From positions 62,001 to 126,000 of the forward strand of contig NZ_WUMO01000004.1 in assembly GCF_009826975.1 (NCBI RefSeq): 64,000 nt of DNA, written 5' to 3'. This DNA is from Flavobacterium sp. HBTb2-11-1 (GTDB lineage: Bacteria > Bacteroidota > Bacteroidia > Flavobacteriales > Flavobacteriaceae). The notes under the pieces are model-generated. The model saw only the letters and a list, made by a program, of their open reading frames with translations. It had not been told where the DNA came from and made no database searches. The translations under genes and the position numbers were made by a program. Of the stretch, positions 17,824-27,270 are shown one piece after another; position 1 is the stretch's first letter, and each line of letters opens with the position of its first letter.

Positions 17824-18330
17824 TTAATCAATTCTATTCTGATCGATTTTTAACAATCCATTAGTTCTGAAATCTTGCATTGATCCAACTGTCGATTCTT
17901 TTTGACCTTTTATATTAGTTTCTTTTTTTGTTTTTAAATCGATAACACGAATTCCGATATAATATGACTCCTCATTTTCAAAATCGCCTGCGCTATAATC
18001 AGAATAAATCACATATTCAATATTCGCATTTACAAATGCAATACGATCTAAATCAAGTCCGGCGTTTGCTTTTCCTCCTCCTCGAATATAGTAGAAATAA
18101 GTAAATTTATTCCAGCTTTCCTTCTTGTCTTTAGGAAATTCTAATTCAATTTTATTATCCTTTCCATATCGATAAATGAGGTAAGCGTTTTTTCTATCTT
18201 TTGCTAATAAAACCGTTTTTCCATTTTTAGTTTTAAATGAAAAAATAGTTTCTTCATTTGATGCTAATAAACTCTGGCTAAAACTCTTAATAGAGGTTAA
18301 TAATAAAATTATAATTGCGATTTTTTTCAT
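17824..18330 (-). CDS. Secreted protein of unknown function
   Basis: This 168-aa product starts MKKIAIIILLLTSIKSFSQS, a clear signal peptide with no lipobox. The mature protein is mostly beta-like with many charged pairs (TKNGKTVLLAKDRKNAYLIYRYGKDNKIELEFP) and the middle reads YYIRGGGKANAGLDLDRIAFVNANIEYVIYSDYS. I recognise no domain or catalytic motif. It is likely periplasmic. It stands alone between two intergenic gaps. Confidence 0.75.
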   Translation of the reverse strand: MKKIAIIILLLTSIKSFSQSLLASNEETIFSFKTKNGKTVLLAKDRKNAYLIYRYGKDNKIELEFPKDKKESWNKFTYFYYIRGGGKANAGLDLDRIAFVNANIEYVIYSDYSAGDFENEESYYIGIRVIDLKTKKETNIKGQKESTVGSMQDFRTNGLLKIDQNRID

Positions 18331-18483
18331 CTTTTTGGGCTATTCTGGTTTGAAGAAAATAATTTTCCCTAATTAGAATTTTTCTATGAACATTCAATGA
18401 TTTGAAATTTTAGTATCGGAATAAGAAGGCAGTAATTATTTGAAGGAATAAATTTACAAAATAAAACAAATATGAACCAAAAG

Positions 18484-19455
18484 CTAATCTGTTTTTTTAT
18501 AAGTTAGGTGCAGAAAAACGGTCAAATCAAAATAATGAATTTGCTGCGGATTGTTTAAAACAGGTTTGCGAACCAGAGATTCATTTGTAATAAAATAATG
18601 AAGACCGTCTTTTGTTGCAATTCCTTCTACTTGATGAAAAGGAAGTTTTAAATCGATGCGTCTTTTGTTTCCAGACAAAAAATCCTGATTTTTAAAATCG
18701 TAAAGCAGATATAAAAACGGTTTTCCAACTTTGGTATAGCCGCACAAAGTAATGAGTTTTTTATCTTCCAAATAAGTGGCGCCAGTAACCAGTCCTTTGG
18801 TATCGAGAGTTGCTTTGAGTTTTGCAGTTTGTGTTTCTCCTTGCTTCGATAAAACATAAATATTAGTTTTAGACGATTTCCATTGTTTGGTAAACAGATA
18901 AATGCTGTCTTTAGAAACAATAAAAGCTTCACAGTCAAAATCGGTTTTGTTAGGTTTTGAAGGAGAAAAATCGGTTTGGTTGGAATAGGCAAACGAAATG
19001 GTTTCGATATTAGGATTGCCTTCCATAAAAGATTTTTTTTCGATTTTAAGAATTTTCAAATCCGATCGGTTTCCAGAATAATTATTTCCAAAATCTCCAA
19101 TATAAATATGAGTATCATCTTGTGATATTTCTTCCCAGTCGTGATTTACTGCCTGTTCCAAAACGATTTTCTTTTTGATTTTTCCTAAAGAATCGATGCC
19201 GTAAATTGTTTTGTCATGATCATCATTGTGTGTCCAAAACAGATTTTCAAAATTAATTAATCCAGAAGTTTCTTTTAAAGAGTCACTCAGTTTAAAAGAA
19301 TATTGACGCTTTATTTTTAGGTTTTTGTAATTGCAGCTTCCATCATTTTGTCCAAATGCAATATTGTAGTTTTCTGCCTGTGGATCTGTACAGCCAGGAA
19401 TTTGAGAATAAACCGAAGCGGTGATGGTCAGGAAGAAAAATAGAATTTTTAGCAT
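18484..19455 (-). CDS. Secreted beta-propeller-like protein with GCTD-type N-terminal motif
   Basis: The 323-aa product has a signal peptide (MLKILFFFLTITASVYSQIPG) directly followed by GCTDPQAENYN...DGSC, a short cysteine motif found in many secreted Bacteroidota proteins. The rest shows WTHNDDHDKTIYGIDSLGKI, GDFGNNYSGNRSDLKI and DFDCEAFIVSKDSIYLF, which resemble propeller proteins that follow a conserved 'W-H-N-D' theme. The family may be esterase-like or phytase-like beta-propellers, and I cannot name its substrate. No type IX C-terminal signal is evident. It is single. Confidence 0.75.
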   Translation of the reverse strand: MLKILFFFLTITASVYSQIPGCTDPQAENYNIAFGQNDGSCNYKNLKIKRQYSFKLSDSLKETSGLINFENLFWTHNDDHDKTIYGIDSLGKIKKKIVLEQAVNHDWEEISQDDTHIYIGDFGNNYSGNRSDLKILKIEKKSFMEGNPNIETISFAYSNQTDFSPSKPNKTDFDCEAFIVSKDSIYLFTKQWKSSKTNIYVLSKQGETQTAKLKATLDTKGLVTGATYLEDKKLITLCGYTKVGKPFLYLLYDFKNQDFLSGNKRRIDLKLPFHQVEGIATKDGLHYFITNESLVRKPVLNNPQQIHYFDLTVFLHLTYKKTD

Positions 19456-19605
19456 GAGTGCAATGTTAAGTCTGCATAAGATAAAAGTAAAGTTTTAAAT
19501 AATAGAATGAAATAAGTATTCAAAAAATATAATTTAAGTGTTATTTTGCATTCACTTTAAGTGCAAAAATCTTTTTTATTCTTTTGGATAAAACGAAGCC
19601 CCGCA

Positions 19606-21024
19606 ATGAAAATTTTACAAAAATTATCACATTACCGAATTTCACGTTATTATAAACTTTTGTTTGTAGTAGTTGATATTGTATTATTAAATCTTGCGAC
19701 TATTCTTTCTGCATTGGCTAGATTTGGCAATTTAGACAAACTTTTATCTAAAGACGAAAGAACCATTTCGCTTTTGGCTGTTTTAATATGGGTCGCTTTA
19801 CTGCTCCAAAAAGATTCCAATCGAAGCGTGAGGGTAGAACCAATCGAATCGATCTTATGGAGAACAATCAAAAAGATTTCTATTCACGCGGCTTTAGTGT
19901 CGATATTTGTCGTTTACTTAAAATACGTTGATATTTCAAGACTTCGCTTGGTTTATTTTTATCTGATATTTTTTGGATTGCTAATGATTTCGCGCTATTT
20001 TTCAATGAAGCTTTTAAAATATGTTCGCGCAAAAGGGTACAATTTTAAAACTTTTATAATTGTAGGAGCCAATAAATCGGGTGAAAAAATTCGAAAAGTG
20101 CTTGCAAAAGATCTAACGTTCGGATATCGTTTTTTAGGTTTTTTTGATGAAACAGAAAATAATCAAGATGTTGATTCAGATTTAATTGTTGGAAAATTCA
20201 ATGACGTTGAAAAGTTTGTTATCGACAAAAAAATCGACGAGATGTATGTAGCACTGCATATTGACAATATCGAAATCATTAATGAGTTGACCAGAATTTG
20301 CGAACAAAATATGATTCGTATCAAATTCATTCCCGATTTTCAGCTTTATACAAAAGCAAGCAAAGTAGAAGTTGCTTTTTATGAAAATACGCCAGTTTTA
20401 ATGTTTCGCCCAGAACCTTTAGAATTTGCTTCAAACAGACTTTTAAAGAAAGCATTTGATGTTTGTTTTTCGAGTCTGGTCATTTTGCTTGTATTTCCGT
20501 GGCTGTTCCCGATTATTATGCTCATTATAAAATTGGAATCGCCCGGGCCTGTTTTTTTTAAGCAGGAAAGATCAGGAAGAGACAACAGATCGTTTATGTG
20601 CATAAAGTTTCGAAGTATGTATGTAAATGGTATGGCTCATAAAAAGCAAGCTGAAAAAGGTGATAGCCGAATTACCAAATTTGGTGCTTTTATCCGCAAA
20701 ACGAGTATAGACGAACTGCCGCAATTTTTTAATGTCTTTCTTGGCGATATGTCTGTCGTAGGTCCAAGACCTCACATGGTTAATCTGGCAAAAGAATATA
20801 GCGATCTTATCAATAATTATTTGGTACGTCAATATGCTAAACCTGGAATTACTGGCTGGGCGCAGGTCAATGGTTTTCGAGGAGAAACAAAAGTCTTGAG
20901 CGATATGGAAAACAGAGTGGAATATGATATTTGGTATATCGAAAACTGGAGTTTTTTGCTTGATATCAAAATTATTGTAAAGACTATTATCAATATTTTT
21001 AAAGGTGAAGAAAACGCCTATTAG
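19606..21024 (+). CDS. Polyprenyl-phosphate sugar-1-phosphate transferase (WcaJ-type)
   Basis: This 472-aa membrane enzyme should load the first sugar phosphate onto undecaprenyl phosphate in capsule or exopolysaccharide synthesis. The N-terminal half has four or five transmembrane helices and a CoA-binding-like region (IIVGANKSGEKIRKV). The C-terminal Bac_transf domain has KFRSMYVNG, RKTSIDELPQFFNVFLGDMSVVGPRPHM and PGITGWAQVNGFRGET. I chose the ATG at 19606-19608. A GTG at 19561 is in frame but would prepend an odd 15-residue leader. The convergent CpsB-type phosphatase next to it fits control of polysaccharide export. Confidence 0.92.
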   Translation: MKILQKLSHYRISRYYKLLFVVVDIVLLNLATILSALARFGNLDKLLSKDERTISLLAVLIWVALLLQKDSNRSVRVEPIESILWRTIKKISIHAALVSIFVVYLKYVDISRLRLVYFYLIFFGLLMISRYFSMKLLKYVRAKGYNFKTFIIVGANKSGEKIRKVLAKDLTFGYRFLGFFDETENNQDVDSDLIVGKFNDVEKFVIDKKIDEMYVALHIDNIEIINELTRICEQNMIRIKFIPDFQLYTKASKVEVAFYENTPVLMFRPEPLEFASNRLLKKAFDVCFSSLVILLVFPWLFPIIMLIIKLESPGPVFFKQERSGRDNRSFMCIKFRSMYVNGMAHKKQAEKGDSRITKFGAFIRKTSIDELPQFFNVFLGDMSVVGPRPHMVNLAKEYSDLINNYLVRQYAKPGITGWAQVNGFRGETKVLSDMENRVEYDIWYIENWSFLLDIKIIVKTIINIFKGEENAY

Positions 21025-21030
21025 ACTTTT

Positions 21031-21768
21031 TTAGAACTTAAAAAACTGATTATTCTTGATAACTTCTTTTAATGGATCAATATTTTTAATTTTTATTTTA
21101 TCGTCAAAAGCCGCAATATGCTTTTTATGATGAACATCGGTTCCGCAAAAATTATACATTCCTTTCGCTAAAAGTTCATCGGCAGTTTTAGCAATCTGCG
21201 ATCCATAATATTCTACTGTAGAAAGAATATTCAGCTGAAAAACACAGCCCGCATTTTTCAATTTTTCATATTCCGAAAACCTGTTGTGGTAAAAAACATA
21301 TCGTTCAGGATGTGCCAAAACGGGAATGTAACCCGCAACTTGTATCTCAAAAATGGTTTTGTAAATATTTAGCGGAGCATTTAAATATGACATTTCCACC
21401 AAAACATAATTGTCTTTTAAAGTCAGCAGTTTTTCTTCCTTGAAATGATTTTCAAACCAGCTGTCCATAAAATATTCTGCAGCAGCTCTTATAGGTATTT
21501 TAATTTTATTTTCTTCTAAAGCCTTTTGGGTTTCCTGAAGTTTAGACGAGATAATTTCAGGAGAATTATCCCAAACATTATGATTAATATGGGGAGACGT
21601 AATAATTTGCGAAACTCCAAGTTTTTGCAAAGCCGAAACTAATTCAACTGATTTTGTCATGTTTCTTGCCCCGTCATCAATTCCTGGTAAGATATGGGAA
21701 TGAATATCTACAAAACTGCCATCAAGCAGTTCTTTTAATGTGGGTTTTGATTTGAGGAATGATAGCAT
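21031..21768 (-). CDS. CpsB/YwqE-type PHP tyrosine-protein phosphatase
   Basis: The 245-aa protein begins its PHP domain with VDIHSHILPGIDDGARN and continues with ITSPHINHNVWDN, ...VLAHPERY and FCGTDVHH, the metal-binding His/Asp set of CpsB-type phosphatases, which dephosphorylate the tyrosine kinases that drive capsule synthesis. It ends 6 bases from the convergent polyprenyl-phosphate transferase gene, in keeping with a polysaccharide role. No tyrosine kinase (Wzc-like) lies in the window. The start ATG at 21766-21768 is preferred because PHP motifs follow about 20 residues later. Confidence 0.9.
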   Translation of the reverse strand: MLSFLKSKPTLKELLDGSFVDIHSHILPGIDDGARNMTKSVELVSALQKLGVSQIITSPHINHNVWDNSPEIISSKLQETQKALEENKIKIPIRAAAEYFMDSWFENHFKEEKLLTLKDNYVLVEMSYLNAPLNIYKTIFEIQVAGYIPVLAHPERYVFYHNRFSEYEKLKNAGCVFQLNILSTVEYYGSQIAKTADELLAKGMYNFCGTDVHHKKHIAAFDDKIKIKNIDPLKEVIKNNQFFKF

Positions 21769-21879
21769 GCAGCAAAAATGTATAAATCAGTTTTATAACG
21801 CGCAAAATTAGTCGAGAATTTGTAACAAGACATTTTAGAATTATGTTATATTTGATTTTTAGTAAAAAAGTAAAAAATT

Positions 21880-23070
21880 ATGAAAATAAAAGAGAATTTG
21901 TTTGATCAGCGTATCATTTCTATTGATGCTTTGCGTGGAATCACCATTTTTGTAATGATTTTTGTAAACGAACTTGCGAGTATTCAAAATGTGCCTCAAT
22001 GGATGAAGCACATGCCCGCAGATGCTGATGCAATGACTTTTGTTGATTTAGTTTTCCCCGCTTTTTTATTCATCGTCGGAATGTCTATTCCGTTTGCTTT
22101 TAATGCCCGACTTATAAAAGGAGACAGTCCAAAAACAATCTGGACACATACTTTAAAAAGAGCGATTGCACTTATTGTAATTGGTGTTTTTATGGTCAAT
22201 GCCGAATATGGATATGATGCCGCTAAAATGATTATTGCACCAGCATTTTGGGGACTTTTGGCTTACAGTATGCCAATCCCGATTTGGAATAAATATCCAA
22301 AAGATTTTCCACTTTGGCTAAAAAACGTATTGCAATACGGAGGAATTTTGGTTCTCATAGCACTTTACTTTATATATGTGCAAGATACTGGAGATCGCGG
22401 AATGACGCCAAAATGGTGGGGAATTCTCGGTTTGATAGGTTGGGCGTATCTTTTTACAGTCATTTATTATTGGCTGGTTTCAGGTAATTTATGGGCTATG
22501 ATTGCACTTTTAGTTTTTGCTGTTGTAATGAATTCTCTGAATTTAATCGAAAACTCTTTTGTCCAAAACACTTCTTGGTTGAGTTTTATAGCGGGACATC
22601 TTACGCATGTTTCTCTGACATCGGCTGGAATCATCATTTCGCTCTTGTTTTTTGATCGAAAAATCAGTTCCAAAATTAACTGGCCAGTAATTGGTTTTAT
22701 TGTTTTGTTTACGGTAACGGCAATTCTGCTTCGTCCGTATTTCGGAATATCAAAAATAAAAGGAACGCCATCTTGGACAATGTTCTCTGCGGCAATTTGT
22801 ACGGCTCTTTTCTACTTTCTGTACTGGCTGATGGAAGTTAAAAAACAAACCGGATGGAGCGAGTTCTTTATGCCTGCAGCAGCAAACCCCTTGTTGATTT
22901 ATATTTTGCCAGGTGTTATTTATTATTTCTGTAAAGCTTTCAACTTTCATATTATACCCGGATATTTTAGAGTAGGAGTTCCAGGAATTTTGTGGTCTCT
23001 TGTATTTTCGATTATTATGCTTTTTGTAATGAAAATCTTGAACAGGTATAAAATTCAGCTTCATCTTTAG
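21880..23070 (+). CDS. HGSNAT-like acyltransferase family membrane protein (DUF5009/DUF1624)
   Basis: This 396-aa protein has about ten hydrophobic helices and the N-terminal signature SIDALRGITIFVMIFVNE, followed by FVDLVFPAFLFIVGMSIPFAF. The family includes human heparan-alpha-glucosaminide N-acetyltransferase and bacterial DUF5009 proteins, which are thought to acylate sugars across the membrane. A second, related but diverged copy is at 35516-36787 (LISLDVFRGLTILLMTIVNN). The -7 box TATATTTG lies at 21848-21855. A tandem CAGTC repeat follows directly after the stop codon. Function in this organism is unknown. Confidence 0.85.
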   Translation: MKIKENLFDQRIISIDALRGITIFVMIFVNELASIQNVPQWMKHMPADADAMTFVDLVFPAFLFIVGMSIPFAFNARLIKGDSPKTIWTHTLKRAIALIVIGVFMVNAEYGYDAAKMIIAPAFWGLLAYSMPIPIWNKYPKDFPLWLKNVLQYGGILVLIALYFIYVQDTGDRGMTPKWWGILGLIGWAYLFTVIYYWLVSGNLWAMIALLVFAVVMNSLNLIENSFVQNTSWLSFIAGHLTHVSLTSAGIIISLLFFDRKISSKINWPVIGFIVLFTVTAILLRPYFGISKIKGTPSWTMFSAAICTALFYFLYWLMEVKKQTGWSEFFMPAAANPLLIYILPGVIYYFCKAFNFHIIPGYFRVGVPGILWSLVFSIIMLFVMKILNRYKIQLHL

Positions 23071-23153
23071 TCTTCAGTCTCAGTCTTCAGTCTCAGTCTT
23101 CAGTCTCAGTCTTCAGTCTCAGTAGGCAAACTGAAAACTGCGACTGAAGACTA
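23071..23153. repeat. CAGTC-family tandem and inverted repeat
   Basis: Four perfect tandem copies of the 13-mer TCTTCAGTCTCAG occupy 23071-23122, starting at the first base after the TAG stop of the upstream gene. An inverted arm (ACTGAAAACTGCGACTGAAG, about 23130-23149) follows. The repeat units share words with 7864-8011 and 28045-28131. Confidence 0.85.
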
Positions 23154-23227
23154 AAAAAAATTCGTACAAAAAAAAGATTGTTATTCTTAATAAAATTTTA
23201 AATTTGTAAGAGGCGGTTTTTAAAATA

Positions 23228-24415
23228 TTGTTTGTGAATACTTTAAAAATTAAATACATCTTAATTTTACTTTTAATAGGATCGTTTTGTCAGGCTCAAA
23301 ATGATAGTACAACTGTGGGAAGCAGAGATATTCTAGATGTCATTCATAAAATTTTTGATAACCAGGATACGATTCGTCCAGATCGAAAAAGAAAATTGAC
23401 TTTTTCTTTGTTGCCTGTCCCTGTCGGCGCCAATTCCAGTAATGGTTTGGTTGTTTCTTTTCTGACGACTTTTTATCTGGGAGATGCAGAAAAAACTAAA
23501 ATGTCTCAGATTACCTTTTCGCCTTATTTCAGTTTCAGCAATCAATTTGTATTTCCCATCCAATCCTATATTTATACAAGTGATAATAAATGGAATCTTA
23601 TTGGAGATTATCGCTATATGATTTATCCTCAAGACACTTATGGATTAGGAGAGGATAATTCTAAAGAAGAAATGTCAACGCTAGATTATCAGCAGTGGCG
23701 TTTTTATCAGTTTATAACGCGGAAGATTGTTGGAAATTATCGTTTAGGAGTTGGTTTTCTTTTCGATAATTATAAAAATATTTCTGAAGAATCTTATATA
23801 GACGGAGAAACGGATTATTATAAATATATGAATGGCGATTATTCTGATGAAACTTCTTTCGGATTTGCAATTCAAGGTTTGTATGACTCAAGAGAAAATA
23901 TTATTAATCCAGAGCAAGGTTTGTATGTCGAAGCCGATTTGCGAATCAATACCAGCGGAGTGGAAGGAGACAAGTGGCAGTCTATCTATTTTGATGCCCG
24001 AAAATATCATTCTTTCAGTAAAACCAAGCACCGGGTCTGGGCTTCTAGAGCATTCTTTTGGTCAACTTTTGGAGGAAAACCACATTATCTGGATTTGCCC
24101 AGCATTGGTTGGGACCGTGAAGGAAAAACGGGCCGCGGTTTTACTAAAAATAGATACAGGAGCAACGCTTTAATTTATTTTGAAACCGAATATAGAACCG
24201 ATATAAGCCGAAACGGATTTTTTGGCGCTGTTTTTTTTACCAATGTTTCATCTGTTTCTAAACTTGATACTTATGAATTTAAAAAATGGAATCCTGCGGT
24301 TGGAACCGGAATTCGCATTAAATGGAACAAACGCAACGGCAGTAATTTGGCTCTCGATTACGGAATCAGTAAAAACGATTGGTCGCTGCGCTTAGGGTTA
24401 TCAGAAAATTTTTAA
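23228..24415 (+). CDS. Omp85-like outer membrane beta-barrel (BamA/TamA C-terminal type, no POTRA)
   Basis: The 395-aa product begins with a signal peptide (hydrophobic LKIKYILILLLIGSFCQAQ) and then reads as an outer membrane barrel: alternating aromatic beta strands such as QITFSPYFSFSNQFVFP, the IINPEQGLYVEADLRI hairpin and a C-terminal strand ending in Phe (NDWSLRLGLSENF). The NPxxG-like turn and the end residues are those of Bac_surface_Ag proteins. There are too few residues before the barrel for POTRA domains. The first in-frame start is TTG at 23228, with GTG at 23234 as an alternative. No ATG fits a full signal peptide. Role is unknown, perhaps assembly or export. Confidence 0.8.
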   Translation: MFVNTLKIKYILILLLIGSFCQAQNDSTTVGSRDILDVIHKIFDNQDTIRPDRKRKLTFSLLPVPVGANSSNGLVVSFLTTFYLGDAEKTKMSQITFSPYFSFSNQFVFPIQSYIYTSDNKWNLIGDYRYMIYPQDTYGLGEDNSKEEMSTLDYQQWRFYQFITRKIVGNYRLGVGFLFDNYKNISEESYIDGETDYYKYMNGDYSDETSFGFAIQGLYDSRENIINPEQGLYVEADLRINTSGVEGDKWQSIYFDARKYHSFSKTKHRVWASRAFFWSTFGGKPHYLDLPSIGWDREGKTGRGFTKNRYRSNALIYFETEYRTDISRNGFFGAVFFTNVSSVSKLDTYEFKKWNPAVGTGIRIKWNKRNGSNLALDYGISKNDWSLRLGLSENF

Positions 24416-24446
24416 CTTCGGCCAAAATCTACAGACTCAATTATTC

Positions 24447-25610
24447 ATGCAATTATCGGTTGTTATTCTCAATTACAATGTACGTTACTTTCTCGAACTA
24501 TGCCTTTTAAGCGTGCAGGAAGCAATTGCAACAATCGATGCAGAAATTATCGTGGTAGATAATAATTCATCAGACGGAAGTGTTTTGATGATGAAACAAA
24601 AATTCCCAGACGTAAAGCTTATTGAAAATAAAGAAAATTTTGGGTTTCCAAAAGGCAACAATATTGGTGTTCGTCAAGCGAATGGAAAATATGTTTGCAT
24701 TCTAAATCCTGATACTGTTGTTGCAGAAGATACCTTTACAAAAATTCTGGCTTTCGCCGAAAGGCAAAACAATCTCGGAATCATTGGCTGTAAATTAATT
24801 GATGGAACTGGAGCATTTCTGCCAGAAAGCAAACGCGGAATTCCAACGCCATGGGTTGCCTTTACAAAAATATTAGGATTGTATAAAATCTTTTCTAAAA
24901 CCAAACTTTTTAATCAATATTACGCTCAACATCTCAATGAAAATGAAACAGGAAAAGTCGATATTCTTGTTGGCGCTTTTATGTTTTTAGAAAGAAAATT
25001 GTATGGAGACTTGAATGGTTTTGATGAAGATTGTTTTATGTATGCCGATGATATTGACTTGTCGTATCGCGCTTTGCAAAAGCAAAAAACAAATTATTAT
25101 TTCAATGAAACCACCGTTTTGCATTTTAAAGGAGAAAGCACCGTAAAGGATGAAAAATACATGAAGCGCTTTCAGGAAGCCATGAATTTCTTTTATCAGA
25201 AGCATTTTAAGAAGTCTTGGCTTTTTAGTGTTTTTATTCAAGTTGGTGCTTTTTTGTTTTCAATTGCTAAAATGTTTCAAGGAAAACCAAAAGAAAACCC
25301 ATTGCCAGAAAGTTATTTTTTATACTCCGAAAATGAGAATTTCGCTAAAAAACTAGCTTCGATTTTGGAAAATAAAGTTGCTTTTTTAGATTTCAAAGGA
25401 GAAAAAATGGTAAATTCGTGCCTAATTTTAAAGGGTAAAAAGGCAGAGATCATTTTGGATAATCACTATATTTCATTCAAAAAATGTATCGAAATCATAG
25501 AAACTCTTAAAGATAAGCAGGTTACTTTTAAAATTTTTCCCAAAAATACGGGTTTTATTATTGGAAGTAACTCTAGGAATGACAGAGGGCAAATCGTGAA
25601 AATTGAGTAA
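24447..25610 (+). CDS. Family 2 glycosyltransferase
   Basis: This 387-aa protein begins QLSVVILNYNVRYFLELCLLS and shows IIVVDNNSSDGS, ENFGFPKGNNIG and VCILNPDTVVAED, the DxD-like nucleotide-sugar site of GT-A enzymes of the rhamnosyltransferase-like group. Later FDEDCFMYADDIDLSYRAL provides the acceptor/catalytic region. The C-terminal 120 residues (after about 270) form an uncharacterised domain with ASILENKVAFLDFKGEK. It likely adds sugars to a surface polysaccharide. It starts 31 bases after the barrel gene stop and may be co-transcribed with it. Confidence 0.92.
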   Translation: MQLSVVILNYNVRYFLELCLLSVQEAIATIDAEIIVVDNNSSDGSVLMMKQKFPDVKLIENKENFGFPKGNNIGVRQANGKYVCILNPDTVVAEDTFTKILAFAERQNNLGIIGCKLIDGTGAFLPESKRGIPTPWVAFTKILGLYKIFSKTKLFNQYYAQHLNENETGKVDILVGAFMFLERKLYGDLNGFDEDCFMYADDIDLSYRALQKQKTNYYFNETTVLHFKGESTVKDEKYMKRFQEAMNFFYQKHFKKSWLFSVFIQVGAFLFSIAKMFQGKPKENPLPESYFLYSENENFAKKLASILENKVAFLDFKGEKMVNSCLILKGKKAEIILDNHYISFKKCIEIIETLKDKQVTFKIFPKNTGFIIGSNSRNDRGQIVKIE

Positions 25611-25694
25611 AAAATTATATTAAGTGTAATTTATGTTTAAAAATTTCATTAATTTCGCAATCTGAAAATCAAAAACATCTTTTAGATTAACAAT

Positions 25695-27053
25695 ATGGCA
25701 AGATTTGAATTAAAGCTTCCTAAAATGGGAGAAAGTGTCGCTGAAGCAACCATTACAAACTGGTTGAAAGAAGTTGGAGACAAAATTGAGGCTGATGAAG
25801 CTGTACTCGAAATTGCAACAGATAAAGTTGACAGCGAAGTGCCTAGCGAAGTATCAGGAATTTTAGTTGAGCAATTGTTTGGTAAAGATGATTTAGTGCA
25901 AGTAGGGCAGACTATTGCTATAATTGAAACTGAAGGCGGAGAAACAGCAACTCCAGAAGTTGTAAACGCAGTTCAAGAAACTGCTGCTCCTGCAGAAGCT
26001 ACCGAAATCGAAAAAACAATCGAATCGGTTAAAGAAACGGTAACGTCTCATGATTTCTCAGGATCAGATAAATTCTTTTCTCCTTTGGTAAAAAATATTG
26101 CAAAAGAAGAAGGTCTTTCTTTGAGTGAACTTGAAAATATTGCTGGTTCTGGAAAAGACGGACGAGTAACAAAAGAAGATATTCTGAAATATGTAGAAGT
26201 TCGTAAATCGGGTTCTGTTCAAGCGCCTCAAACAGTTGAAGCAGCTCCAAAAGTAGTTGCTGAAATTCCAAAAACTGAAGCTCCAAAAGCAGTTGAACCA
26301 ATTGTTCAAAAAAGCCAGCAAGCGGTTCCAGTTTCTGTAAACGGTGCTGACGAAATTGTTGAAATGGACAGAATGCGTAAGTTGATTTCAGGTTATATGG
26401 TGGCTTCGGTTCAGACTTCGGCTCACGTACAATCTTTTATTGAAGTTGACGTAACGAATATTGTGAAATGGAGAGATAAAGTAAAAGCTGCTTTCGAAAA
26501 AAGAGAAGGTGAGAAATTGACTTTTACTCCAATTATGATGGAAGCGGTTGCAAAAGCTTTAAAAGATTTCCCTGGAATGAATATTTCAGTTGACGGAGAT
26601 TATATAATTAAAAAGAAAAATATCAATTTAGGAATGGCGGCAGCATTGCCAAACGGAAATTTAATTGTTCCTGTAATTAAAAATGCAGATCAGTTAAATT
26701 TGGTTGGAATGGCAAAAGCGGTGAACGATTTAGGAAACCGTGCAAAAGCTGGAAAACTAAAGCCAGACGATACTCAAGGCGGAACTTATACAGTGACAAA
26801 CGTAGGTACTTTTGGAAGTGTTTTTGGAACGCCAATTATCAATCAGCCACAAGTGGGTATTCTAGCGCTTGGAGCAATTCGTAAAGTTCCTGCGGTTATC
26901 GAAACTCCAGAAGGAGATTTCATTGGAATCCGTCAGAAAATGTTCTTGTCGCACTCTTACGACCATAGAGTTGTTGATGGAGCTTTAGGAGGAAGTTTTG
27001 TGAAAAGAGTAGCAGAATATTTAGAAGCTTTTGATGTAGATAGAGATTTCTAA
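25695..27053 (+). CDS. 2-oxo acid dehydrogenase E2 (dihydrolipoyl acyltransferase)
   Basis: The 452-aa enzyme has an N-terminal lipoyl domain with the attachment lysine in EIATDKVDSEVP (K44), an E3/E1-binding domain at about 125-165 (SPLVKNIAKEEGLSLSELENIAGSGKDGRVTKEDIL), an Ala/Pro/Val-rich linker and the catalytic domain with SYDHRVVDGALGG near 420-435. It transfers acyl groups from lipoamide to CoA. The single lipoyl domain and the EMDRMRKLISGYM start of the core suit a branched-chain type, but the acyl specificity cannot be fixed from sequence. It is followed by a terminator at 27075. Confidence 0.92.
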   Translation: MARFELKLPKMGESVAEATITNWLKEVGDKIEADEAVLEIATDKVDSEVPSEVSGILVEQLFGKDDLVQVGQTIAIIETEGGETATPEVVNAVQETAAPAEATEIEKTIESVKETVTSHDFSGSDKFFSPLVKNIAKEEGLSLSELENIAGSGKDGRVTKEDILKYVEVRKSGSVQAPQTVEAAPKVVAEIPKTEAPKAVEPIVQKSQQAVPVSVNGADEIVEMDRMRKLISGYMVASVQTSAHVQSFIEVDVTNIVKWRDKVKAAFEKREGEKLTFTPIMMEAVAKALKDFPGMNISVDGDYIIKKKNINLGMAAALPNGNLIVPVIKNADQLNLVGMAKAVNDLGNRAKAGKLKPDDTQGGTYTVTNVGTFGSVFGTPIINQPQVGILALGAIRKVPAVIETPEGDFIGIRQKMFLSHSYDHRVVDGALGGSFVKRVAEYLEAFDVDRDF

Positions 27054-27074
27054 AATCATTTCAAAAAATAAATC

Positions 27075-27105
27075 AAATCCGATAGGTTTAAAGCTTGTCG
27101 GATTT
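27075..27105 (+). terminator. Intrinsic terminator after the E2 gene
   Basis: AAATCCGA (27075-27082) pairs with TCGGATTT (27098-27105) across a 15-base loop and is followed by TTTCTTTT. It lies about 22 bases past the stop. Confidence 0.7.
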
Positions 27106-27270
27106 TTTCTTTTGTAAGAAAAGAATTAAGTGGAAATGCGTAATCCTGTCTAAGGCTTATTTTAGAAAAGTTAAAATCGGGTTTTGACAGCTTTTTTAGA
27201 CAAAAAAAAGAGAATATAAGGAAGATATTCAGCTTTAAAAATTACATTTGTAGACTTATAAAAATTAGAA

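Noticed and set aside
19561..19605. GTG start giving a 15-residue longer sugar transferase
   Set aside because: The added residues are not like the family and the ATG at 19606 starts directly before the first membrane helix.
23071..23122. Possible CRISPR array
   Set aside because: The repeats are contiguous 13-mers with no spacers and no cas genes are present.
25695..27053. Pyruvate dehydrogenase E2 (aceF) as the specific identity
   Set aside because: The single lipoyl domain and core do not separate pyruvate from branched-chain types, and no E1 or E3 gene is adjacent.
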